The notes under the pieces were generated by a model, which ran no database searches, was not told the DNA's origin, and saw only the letters and a list, made by a program, of their open reading frames with translations. A stretch of DNA of 37,506 nucleotides, taken from positions 1-37,506 of the forward strand of contig DASPOF010000082.1 in NCBI GenBank assembly GCA_035626155.1, read 5' to 3'. Of the stretch, positions 7,914 to 16,400 are shown in pieces; the first letter of the stretch is position 1, and the number at the start of each line of letters is the position of its first letter. The DNA comes from DASPOF01 sp035626155. Its GTDB lineage: Bacteria; Desulfobacterota; Binatia; Binatales; Binataceae. A program made the position numbers and the translations under genes.

Positions 7914-8549
7914 TCAGTCCGGAGTGTTGGCTCCGCAGGTGCACACGCCCGGGGTAGTACCGGCAGGCGTAGGCTTCGGATTGCACGGTTCTGCGAGATA
8001 GGATGAAAGTTCGGGGTCGATCAGGTCGGCTTTCGCGAACTCCTCCTCGGTCGCGGTCAGCGCCCCTAGAAGGGCGGGAAGCGCGGTTGGGTAGTGCGTG
8101 ATCCATTCACGCAGTTCCGGTGCCGGGGTTGGCGTCGTCGGACCCGCGCTACAGACCACTGCGGCGGACGATGGGCTGATCTGGGCCGAGACAATCTTGA
8201 TTACGCCATTGGTCAGGACTGTTCCTGCCGTGAACGGATTGCTGGTCAAATCCCGGTTGACCGAGAGAGTGAGGAGACCATTGTGGGTGATGGGGCAACT
8301 GCAGCACTCCTGCTCATTCTGGTTCGCGTCAAATACGTAGATATCCGCGCACAGCGTCGTGGGCGTCGGATTCACGATGCGCACAGTCTCATCCGGGGTG
8401 CGCGTGTGCGCATTCGCGTAATAGTTCAGTCGGTATACATCCGGTGCTGCCTGCGCCCACGCTCGACTCGAGGGCAGTCCGGCGCAAATCAGTCCGGCGA
8501 TTACGGCCGTTAATCCAAGCTCCACTTTTCTTTTCAATCTGCGAGTCAT
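7914..8549 (-). CDS. Secreted cysteine-rich protein of unknown function
   Basis: 211 residues. The ATG at 8547-8549 is preferred to the upstream one at 8592-8594 because GGAGGG stands 7 nt before it and a signal peptide follows at once (basic MTRRLKRKVE, hydrophobic core to about 25, cleavage near AWA-QAA). The mature part has eight cysteines (67, 82, 83, 85, 133, 189, 203, 205), including the cluster ECCSCP and a terminal CTC pair, suggesting disulfides or metal binding outside the cytoplasm. The segment around ETVRIVNP...LCADIYVFD resembles conserved hypothetical exported proteins of soil bacteria as I recall them; no function can be given. It stands alone between the repair nuclease (plus) and the hybrid kinase. 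Confidence 0.75.
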   Translation of the reverse strand: MTRRLKRKVELGLTAVIAGLICAGLPSSRAWAQAAPDVYRLNYYANAHTRTPDETVRIVNPTPTTLCADIYVFDANQNEQECCSCPITHNGLLTLSVNRDLTSNPFTAGTVLTNGVIKIVSAQISPSSAAVVCSAGPTTPTPAPELREWITHYPTALPALLGALTATEEEFAKADLIDPELSSYLAEPCNPKPTPAGTTPGVCTCGANTPD

Positions 8550-8807
8550 CTCTAAGCCCTCCAGATAATTGAGATTAGTCGAGCACGTTCCCAAGGCCGC
8601 CGCTCCCGCGAGGCGAAGATAACGCCGCGTGCATTTGAAGGTAAATGCGTAATCGATGAAGTCCGCGTTAAATGCCGTGCGGCGCCGGCAGGAATAGCAA
8701 GTTCGCGGTAGAAAGCCGTCAATCGCGAACAGTCGGTATGGATCGATCCGGGTGACTATGGAGACGGGCTGGCGCAGCCTTGACGCGCGATCGCGAACTG
8801 TACCGCG

Positions 8808-11339
8808 TCAGATTCCGGCGCCTTGATTTCCCCGCGCGACCTCGCGGATCGCGGCCAGGAGCGCCGCCTTTTTGACCGGCTTGGCGATGTGCAGGTCGCA
8901 TCCGCTCTCGAAGCATCTGCGCACATCGTCGCTTAGCGCCGAAGCGGTCAGCGCAATGATCGGTGTCCGGGACAACCGGGACGTGCCCTCGCACCCGCGG
9001 ATTTCGCGCGCCGCCACGTAACCGTCCATCACCGGCATCTGGATGTCCATCAAGACCAGGTCATAGCGGCCTGATCTGAATTTCTGCACGGCAACCGCGC
9101 CGTTTTCGGCCACATCCACCTGGTGACGCGTGCCTCGGAGATAGGCCTCGATCAGGAACCGGCTGTCCGGCATGTCTTCAGCGAGCAGAATCCGAAGCCC
9201 CGGCTCCGATGCCGGCTGCGGCTCGCGCGCCGCTTGCCGCTGCTCGACGCCGGCGGTTGGCCGGATTCGGGTCTTTGCCTTCGCGATCGCCGCGGCGATG
9301 GCTTCGTGGAGGTCGGCGCGGCGGATCGGCTTCACGAGGTAGGCCTCGATTCCGAGTTCGCGCATGCCGGTCGCGGTGGTGCTGAAATCGTCGGAGGTCA
9401 GCATCAGCGTCACTGTAGCGCAATTACCGCGCACCGCCTTGACCCGCCTGGCCAGGTCGAGTCCGTCCATGCCTGGCATGCGGCAATCGAGCACCAGGAG
9501 ATCGAATGGGGCTCCGCCCCTGATCGCGCGCTCCAGCTCTAAGAGGGCTTCTTCGGCGCTTTGGGCTTCCGTGACAAGCGCGCCTCTTGCGGTCAGCATC
9601 TCGCGCAGGATCACCCGGTTGACCGCGGTATCATCTGCTATCAGCGTGCGCACGCCCGTCAGATCGAGCGGAGCAGGCGCCGCGTCCGACGGTCCGGCGG
9701 CATCGCTCTGCACGTCGAAGCGAGCGGTGAAGTGAAACGTGGTCCCCTTTCCGGCTTCGCTTTCGACCCAGATTCTGCCGCCCATCAGCGCGATCAACCG
9801 CTTGACGATCGCCAATCCGAGTCCGCTGCCCCCGTACCTGCGCGTGGTCGATGAATCCGCCTGCGTGAAGCTGTCGAAGATCGCTCCGATTTTGTCCGCG
9901 CTGATTCCGACTCCGGTATCCGCGACCGAGAAGAGGAGTTCGGCCGATCCCTTGTTCTCGCTTTGCTTCTCGACGGTCAGCACGATCGAACCGATCTCGG
10001 TGAATTTTATCGCGTTGCCGACCAGGTTGATCAGAATCTGGCGAAGCCTGAGCGCGTCGCCGGCCAGATGGATCGGTACTCCCGGCAATACGTGGCAGGC
10101 GAGCTCGAGGCGCCTTTCGTGGGCGCGGGTCGCGAGAGTTTCGCATACGCGGTCGGCGAGCTCCGCCAGGTCGAACTCGCTGTGCTCGAGCTCGATGTGC
10201 CCGGACTCGACCTTGGCGAAATCGAGGATGTCATTGATGAGGCCGAGCAGGACGTTGCCGTTGTTGATCATGATGTTGAGATACTTGCGCTGCTCGGAAT
10301 CGAGGTTGGTATCCGCAAGCAGGTCCGCCATCCCAAGCACGGAATTCATCGGCGTGCGAATCTCGTGCGACATGCTCGACAGGAACTCGGACTTCGCGCG
10401 AGAAGCCGCCAGTGCAGCCTCGCGCGCCTCGATGAGTTCCCGCTCGGCCGCCTTTAGCGCCGAGATATCCCTGATGACCACGAGGCAGCTTAAGTGTCCG
10501 CGCAGTTCGAGCAGGACGCCTGAAACGGCGCACGGTCTTATCGCTCCGCCTTTCAGCCGGAATGCGATTTCAGCGTTCCCGACTTCGCCGACGGTGGTAA
10601 GCGCGTCGGCGAACCGCGCGGCGTCCTCCGGATTGACCCACAAGTCGAGCGTGCGCCATTTCTTGCCCACAACCTCGGCGCGGGTAAAGCCCGAGACGTC
10701 GAGAAACCGCTGATTAACGTCGGTGAACTTGCCCGTTTCAAAGTCGATGACGACCATGCCGACGAGGCTGCGCTCGAAAACCTTCGCAAAGAAGCTTTCC
10801 TCGGTCTCCTCGTCCTTGCGCTGGGTCTCCGCAACCTTCCCGATATTGCGGGCGATGCCCACGACGTACGAGACTGCGCCGGCGTGAGCCAGTGTCGCCG
10901 ACAGCAGGCAAGTGATGGCAGTCCCGTCCTTTGCGCGAAGCTCCGTCTTAAGATTGTCCACTCGCCCGTGTGTGGTCAGCTCGCCGATGATCCGGGCAGG
11001 CGCGCTGGCGTCGGCGAAGATATTCGATTCGCCCGCTTTCCCGGCTATCACCTCGTCGCGCGTGTAACCGAGGTGCTTGCAGAACTCGCTATTCACATCG
11101 ACCACCCGGCCAAGATACCCGCCGGGCAGGGCCTTGCCGTTGGGGTGCGGCATCCCGGAGCCGGATCGTTCGAGACGGTTCCCGGCTGGCTCGGACAGGC
11201 GCGCGACGAAGGCGGCCTCCGGCATTGCGTCGAAGATTGCTCTCAGGGCGATATCGGCGGAACTTGGCCGTTCAATGCCGCCGGCCTGCGCGGATATGAA
11301 GTCGTGACGCGGAATCCCGTTGTCGAAACCCGAATCCAT
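8808..11339 (-). CDS. Cytoplasmic hybrid sensor histidine kinase (PAS-PAS-HK-REC-REC)
   Basis: 843 residues with no membrane segment. Two PAS domains (about 28-165 and 185-300); HisKA dimerisation domain with SHEIRTPMN and phospho-acceptor His325; HATPase (about 425-545) with NLVGNAIKF (N box), DTGVGI (G1) and GGSGLGLAI (G2); receiver 1 (about 565-690, Asp618 in LDCRMPGMDG); receiver 2 (about 715-840, Asp765 in MDIQMPVMDG). There is no HPt domain, so phosphate must leave through another protein. The kinase core and receivers are clearly paralogous to the kinase at 13406-17206, which does have an HPt. Its ATG lies 13 nt after the stop of the zinc peptidase gene, so both are probably one transcript. 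Confidence 0.93.
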   Translation of the reverse strand: MDSGFDNGIPRHDFISAQAGGIERPSSADIALRAIFDAMPEAAFVARLSEPAGNRLERSGSGMPHPNGKALPGGYLGRVVDVNSEFCKHLGYTRDEVIAGKAGESNIFADASAPARIIGELTTHGRVDNLKTELRAKDGTAITCLLSATLAHAGAVSYVVGIARNIGKVAETQRKDEETEESFFAKVFERSLVGMVVIDFETGKFTDVNQRFLDVSGFTRAEVVGKKWRTLDLWVNPEDAARFADALTTVGEVGNAEIAFRLKGGAIRPCAVSGVLLELRGHLSCLVVIRDISALKAAERELIEAREAALAASRAKSEFLSSMSHEIRTPMNSVLGMADLLADTNLDSEQRKYLNIMINNGNVLLGLINDILDFAKVESGHIELEHSEFDLAELADRVCETLATRAHERRLELACHVLPGVPIHLAGDALRLRQILINLVGNAIKFTEIGSIVLTVEKQSENKGSAELLFSVADTGVGISADKIGAIFDSFTQADSSTTRRYGGSGLGLAIVKRLIALMGGRIWVESEAGKGTTFHFTARFDVQSDAAGPSDAAPAPLDLTGVRTLIADDTAVNRVILREMLTARGALVTEAQSAEEALLELERAIRGGAPFDLLVLDCRMPGMDGLDLARRVKAVRGNCATVTLMLTSDDFSTTATGMRELGIEAYLVKPIRRADLHEAIAAAIAKAKTRIRPTAGVEQRQAAREPQPASEPGLRILLAEDMPDSRFLIEAYLRGTRHQVDVAENGAVAVQKFRSGRYDLVLMDIQMPVMDGYVAAREIRGCEGTSRLSRTPIIALTASALSDDVRRCFESGCDLHIAKPVKKAALLAAIREVARGNQGAGI

Positions 11340-11352
11340 CCGAGCCCCCGGC

Positions 11353-12270
11353 TTAGATGCCCGCCGAGTCGAGCAGCGCGTAGCGCAGCTTCAAGAAGTG
11401 AACCATCATCGTGAGGTAGCGTATTCGCCACGGAGCGGTGAGATCCGCGCGGTCCAGATCGATGCGGTAGTGGGGATCGATCGTGGCGAAGGCCTTCCGG
11501 ATCTGCTCGGCCATCTTCGGGTTTGCGCCATCGCACGCCGCAGATGCGCCGGCAGCGATCTCGCGGATTGCGGTGTGACTGTATGCGCACATCGCCACGA
11601 CCGCATCCGAAAACAGTTCCTGCTCATCGCCGAAATGTTCAGTGAGGATCGATCCCGTCGCAGGCTCGCCCGCGCGCCTGCCCGGGATGGCGCTGTAGAT
11701 GTGGTGCCCCAATTCGTGCCCGATGGTTGCGGCCACTGCTCCGGGATCATGGGCGGTATTGACGAAAATCAGGAACTTGCGCCGCCCCTGAACTTTCGCA
11801 TCGGTCGAGAAGCCCCACAGCGAGAGTCCCGCGCCGTCTACGTATGGCTCCGCGTTGACCAGCACATCTCCCCAATTGAAGACCCTTCGCAGACGTTCCA
11901 GGCGGCGGCGGTCCTGCCAGCACTGCCAGATCTGGCCATACGGCATGATGAAGTTGTCCACGATGCGCTTGAGCTCTGAAGCCAGCTCGATGCGCGGGAA
12001 GCCGCGCACCGTGCGATAGTCCGCCGCCAGCACGGCATTGAGATCCGCCAGCGGAGCATCTGCCTCTTGTTCGAGCGGCCTGGATGGGAATTCAAGCTCG
12101 TCCAGCAGCCTAAGCGCCGCCGCCGCGTCGCGCGCAGGCCGAAGCTTAGGGCCTCGAGTGGCGGCGCAAGGGCATCCGAGGTCGGCCGATATCAGCGATC
12201 CCGGCCGAGCAGCGCGGGCGACGCCGCAGAGTTTGCAACCGGATGGGAGAGTGGGATCGCCCGTTGTCAT
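11353..12270 (-). CDS. HExxH zinc metallopeptidase, ImmA/IrrE-like
   Basis: 305 residues from the ATG at 12268-12270; a TTG at 12319-12321 is an alternative. The motif IGHELGHHIY (His185, Glu186, His189) is a zincin active site, and the acidic stretch EHFGDEQELFSDA about 25 residues later can supply the third ligand, an arrangement seen in ImmA/IrrE (DUF955) gluzincins. The N-terminus has two cysteine pairs, Cys12-x2-Cys15 and Cys33-x-Cys35, possibly a small metal site. No signal peptide or membrane segment is seen, so it is cytoplasmic. ImmA/IrrE peptidases cleave repressors in response to a signal. Here the gene sits directly upstream of a hybrid kinase rather than beside a repressor. The family assignment is moderate; a metallopeptidase is near certain. 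Confidence 0.75.
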   Translation of the reverse strand: MTTGDPTLPSGCKLCGVARAARPGSLISADLGCPCAATRGPKLRPARDAAAALRLLDELEFPSRPLEQEADAPLADLNAVLAADYRTVRGFPRIELASELKRIVDNFIMPYGQIWQCWQDRRRLERLRRVFNWGDVLVNAEPYVDGAGLSLWGFSTDAKVQGRRKFLIFVNTAHDPGAVAATIGHELGHHIYSAIPGRRAGEPATGSILTEHFGDEQELFSDAVVAMCAYSHTAIREIAAGASAACDGANPKMAEQIRKAFATIDPHYRIDLDRADLTAPWRIRYLTMMVHFLKLRYALLDSAGI

Positions 12271-12401
12271 GATGCGGCCGTACCAGCGCCGTCGCGCACG
12301 CCGGCCAGAAATTCCTCCCAAACCGGGTGACGAGACGAAGCCCGCGCCTGGCGGACCCAGCCACTTCCGAAGGGGCCTCCGCGAATACTACGAACACGCA
12401 T
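12267..12401 (-). CDS. Possible 44-residue ORF coupled to the zinc peptidase
   Basis: An ATG at 12399-12401 with AGGAG 7 nt upstream (12409-12413) opens a 44-codon frame beginning MRVRSIRGG and ending ...GAGTAAS. Its TGA overlaps the peptidase ATG as ATGA. This is the organisation of a translationally coupled gene and supports the peptidase start at 12270. The product is basic at the N-terminus and has no recognisable domain. It may be a true small protein or a leader that controls peptidase translation; chance is not excluded. Confidence 0.4.
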   Translation of the reverse strand: MRVRSIRGGPFGSGWVRQARASSRHPVWEEFLAGVRDGAGTAAS

Positions 12402-12773
12402 CAATGAACTCCTGACCGCACCCACAGCCTGCGCAGCGCAGGCCCGGGCAGCCGGCACTCAAGCCTTCACGGGCCCCCCTTACACGGCCCGTTCCGGGCC
12501 GGCCCGTGCAGGCAATGCCGGGAGAGCACAGCGCGTGCCAACCGCCGCCGCCGGCGGTTCATCGGCGGTCATTGGGTCTTTTGTGATTCCGGATCTCCGA
12601 TGCCACAGTTTGGTGCAAATAAGTGACAATTTGTAGGGCAATCCTGCTACTGGCCGGACCCCCCGGCGTGCGGCTCAGGGTTGCGGCCGGCCGTCACGGT
12701 TTGTGAGCCTGAGTAAACTGACAGTCAGCGGACTTTGAAGGGACCGGGCCCGCTTCTGCGCTGGTGGTGGCTG
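12402..12773. other. Intergenic region upstream of the peptidase-kinase unit
   Basis: No gene is supported in this 370-bp stretch. It contains a short perfect palindrome (CCTGCGC-A-GCGCAGG, 12428-12442) and a larger GC-rich inverted repeat (CACGGGCC at 12468-12475 with GGCCCGTG at 12501-12508). An AT-richer patch at about 12580-12640 could hold the minus-strand promoter: TTGTCA is followed 18 nt later by a weak TGGCAT. None of these is strong enough to list as a defined site. Confidence 0.4.
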
Positions 12774-13190
12774 CTAGAGCCTTCGGCGCGGGTCTCGTGG
12801 CGCGGCATCCTTGATATCGGGAAAGAACTGCGCGAGCTTGCCGACCAGCGCCTGGAAATTGAAGAAGGGTTTTTCGAAGTACTCGACCGCTCCCTCGCGC
12901 ATGAAGCTGGCGCGCTCTGTGGCCCTTGAAGACGCGCTGATCACGATAAATTTGGTCTCCGGTGATTCCTTGCGGACGGTGCGGAACAGCGTCAGCGCAT
13001 CGATTTCATTGACCAGCGGCAACAGCAGATCCAGCGACACCAGTTGCGGCCGCAACTCCCGGATGAGCTTGAGCCCCTCGGACGCATCGCCCGCTTCGCC
13101 GATCACCTCGCAGCCGATTTCCGTGAACCGGAGTTTCAGAAAATTCCGCGCAGCACTCGAATCTTCGATTATGAGCGTTCGAACTGCCAC
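12774..13190 (-). CDS. Single-domain response regulator (receiver only)
   Basis: 138 residues from the GTG at 13188-13190; the frame continues upstream, but the receiver fold begins right here (AVRTLIIEDSSAARNFL). Key residues: acidic pocket Glu9-Asp10, phospho-acceptor Asp54 (LVSLDLLLPLVNEID), the Ser/Thr switch in VISASS and the lysine in YFEKPF. No output domain follows, so it is CheY/Spo0F-like: a phosphate shuttle, a sink, or a protein-interaction output. It is divergent from the HPt-containing kinase at 13406 with 215 bp between them, which makes that kinase its likely partner. Confidence 0.88.
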   Translation of the reverse strand: MAVRTLIIEDSSAARNFLKLRFTEIGCEVIGEAGDASEGLKLIRELRPQLVSLDLLLPLVNEIDALTLFRTVRKESPETKFIVISASSRATERASFMREGAVEYFEKPFFNFQALVGKLAQFFPDIKDAAPRDPRRRL

Positions 13191-13405
13191 GGCTTGAGCA
13201 CAACTCCCAAGCACGCCGAAGATCCATAACCCCAAAATACAGATGGACTGTTTGTAGCGAATTTGCAACCACGATCCTGTGCTGAGTGTGAAAATCATCA
13301 AAATCCGCGCGCTAAACCTCTGTTTTAGGTCACTACGAGTGGATTTGGCCGGGCATCGGCTTTGCTCATAAGCAGGCCGATGCTGCCTCATCGACGAGGT
13401 ATGTA

Positions 13406-16400
13406 ATGCGAGTTGAATCAGGGCGCGAAGCCGGCCCCGTCGCCGGCGCCGAAGAACCATCCCAGGAACCATCCGGGGAACGATCCGATGACAACCGCGG
13501 CGCTCACCGCATCTGGCCCATCGCAGATACGCAAGCCACAATCGATGCGTGGGACTTCGCCATCATCTGGCCCACGCGCGCGATACGGGTGGGCGCGCTG
13601 CTGCTCATCGCGTCTCAACTGACATTTCTTTTCGTCGATCTCCATCTGGTGCCTGAAGCCGCTCATCGGACGCTGCCGTTGCATCTCCTGAATATCGCGG
13701 TTGGCGCGATTCTCCTGTCGGCCGCAGGCAGCCGCGCCTTGATTCGCCGCTGGCGGGAGTCGGCGTTGTTGATCCTAGCGGTGCTGATAGTGAGTACGAA
13801 CGCAATTGGTTGTTTCGGCGGACAGCGCGAGCCGCTCTTCATTGCCGTGCTTCTGGCCGTGGTCGGAGCGGGAACATGCCTCCCATGGAGCACGGCCTGG
13901 CAGGTCTCGTTGGAACTGTTGGGGGTGGTCTCTCTCGCCAGCTCGTCTCTTGTTGTCCCGACATCGTTCAATCAGTGGCTTGCGATCGCCGTGGCGATCG
14001 CGCTCGCGCATTGGAGCAACGAACTTAGCCGGCGCAATCGGGCCGAGATTTCCAAGGGCCTCAAGATACTGGACGCCACTCAGGCCGCCTTGCGGGCCAA
14101 GGTTGTGGAACTCGAACAATCCGAGCGGCGGGCGCGCGAGAGCGAGGAGGTGCTCAGGAAAATCATCGAGACCTGCCCCGATCCGATGGCGATCAATTCG
14201 CTTGAAGATGGCAGGTTCATCGACATCAATCGCGCGTTCATGGAGGCGAGCGGACTTTCCCGCGAGGAGGTTCTGGGCAGGCCAGTCGATGAATTCTGGA
14301 AATGGGCCAACATGTCCGTCCGGGATGAGCTGGCCAGAAGCCTGCTGGATCACTTGGCAGTCAGAAACATGGAGGCCGACTTTCGCGGGAAGGACGGGCA
14401 ACGCTCTACCTGGCTGATCTCCGCGGTCGCCACCGAGTTGGGCGGCAAGCCCTCGGTCGTATCGATCTGCCACGACATCACGGAGCTCAAGGAGGCGGAG
14501 CAGAAGGTCAGGGAAAGCGAGTCGGTGCTCAGGAAAATCATCGAGACCTGCCCGGATCCGATAGCGATCAATTCCCTTCGAGATGGCACGTTCACCGACA
14601 TCAACCGCGCGTTCCAGGAGGCGAGCGGATTTTCCCGCGAGGAGCTTCTGGGCAAGCCAGTTGGCGATTTGTGGATATGGTCCGACATGTCCGTCCGGGA
14701 TGAGCTACTCAGACGCCTGCGAGATCACTCAGCAATCACAAACATGGAAGCCGACTTCCGCGGGAAGGACGGCCGACGCTCTACCGGTCTGATCTCCGCG
14801 GTCGTCACCGAGTTGGGCGGCAAGCCCTCGGTCGTATCGATCATCCGCGACATCACGGAGCTCAAGGACGCGGAGCAAAAGGTCAGGGAAAGCGAGGCGG
14901 TGCTCAGGAAAATAATCGAGACCTGCCCCGATCCGATTGGGATTAACCTGCTCAAGGGCGGCCAGTTTGTTGACGTGAACCCGGCGTGGGTGGCGGCCAA
15001 CGGTTATGCCCGCGAGGAGGTCCTGGGCAAGTCGGCGCTCGAGGTGGGGATATGGGCCGACGCCTCTTACCGGGAGGAATTCCTCAAGCGCCTGCGGGCC
15101 GACTCGGTGGTCCGGAATATGGAAATCGAGCTTCGCAGGAAAGATGGGGGCTGCTCTCCTTATCTGACCTCCGCGGTTCTCACGGAGCTGGGCGGCAAGC
15201 CGTCGATCATATCGATCGGCCGCGACATCACCGAGCTCAAGCAGACCGAGCAGCAGTTGCGGGCGGCGCGCGAGGCGGCGCTGGCGGCGGCGCGCGCCAA
15301 GAGCGAATTCCTCTCCAGCATGTCGCATGAGATCCGCACTCCGATGAACGCGGTGCTGGGGATGGCGGAGCTGTTGTGGGACAGCCCGCTCAGCCCCGAG
15401 CAGCGCCGCTACGTCAACGTGATGAGGGCCAACGGCGATGCGCTGGTCGATCTCATCAACGACATCCTCGATCTCGCCAAGATCGAGAGCGGCTGTCTCA
15501 GCCTGGAACGGGTCGGCTTCGATCTCGATGATCTGGTGGACAAGCTTGGCGAGATGATGGGGATTCGCGCGCACGAGAAGGGGCTTGAACTTGCGCTGCG
15601 GGTCGCGCCCGGCGTGCCGACCAACCTGATCGGCGACCCGCTTCGCCTGCGCCAGATACTGGTCAACCTGTTGGGCAATGCGATCAAGTTCACGGAGCGC
15701 GGCGAGGTGGTGCTTTCCATCGAGCGCGCCGAGCCTGCCAGCGCGGGCGGGAGCCGCAACGGAGCCAGCGGTGAAGTTAAGCTGCGCTTTTCCGTCAGAG
15801 ACACCGGCATCGGGATAGCGAAGGACAAACTCGGACTCATCTTCACGAGCTTCGCGCAGGCCGACCTATCGATTGCGCGCACCTTTGGCGGAACGGGGCT
15901 CGGGCTCTCAATCTCAGAGCGCTTGGCGGAACTCTTCGGAGGCAAAATTTCGGTCGAGAGCGAACCGGGGGTGGGAAGTTGTTTCAGCTTCACCGCATCG
16001 CTCGGAATTGGAAAGGCGCACGCCAAGGCTGCGCCGCGTGGGGCGCGCGACTTAACCGGGCTTCGCGTCCTGGTCGTGGACGACATCGAGGTCAATCGTC
16101 TGATCCTGAAGGAAATACTAGAGCGCAAGGGAGCAGTGATTTCCGAGGCGCGAAGCGGCGCCGAGGCGCTCGCCAGAGTGGAGCGCGCCGCCGGCGCCGG
16201 CGAGCCTTACCAGCTCATCATCCTCGACTGCCGCATGCCGGGAATGGACGGCATCGAAGTCGCCCGGGTTCTCAAGGCGTCCCACGAGGGCGTCAGGCGC
16301 GAGCCGCCGCTGGTCGTAATGCTCACGTCCGACGACCTCAAGATCACGCCCGCGCTGCTCGGCGAACTAGGGATTCACACCTACCTGGTGAAACCGGTAA

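Noticed and set aside
13191..13541. N-terminal extension of the lone receiver protein
   Set aside because: The translated extension is Arg-rich with no family sequence and runs into the divergent kinase gene; the receiver fold begins at the GTG at 13190.
14729..15574. 281-codon minus-strand frame in the membrane kinase gene
   Set aside because: Shadow of the PAS repeats; the plus-strand frame is a complete kinase.
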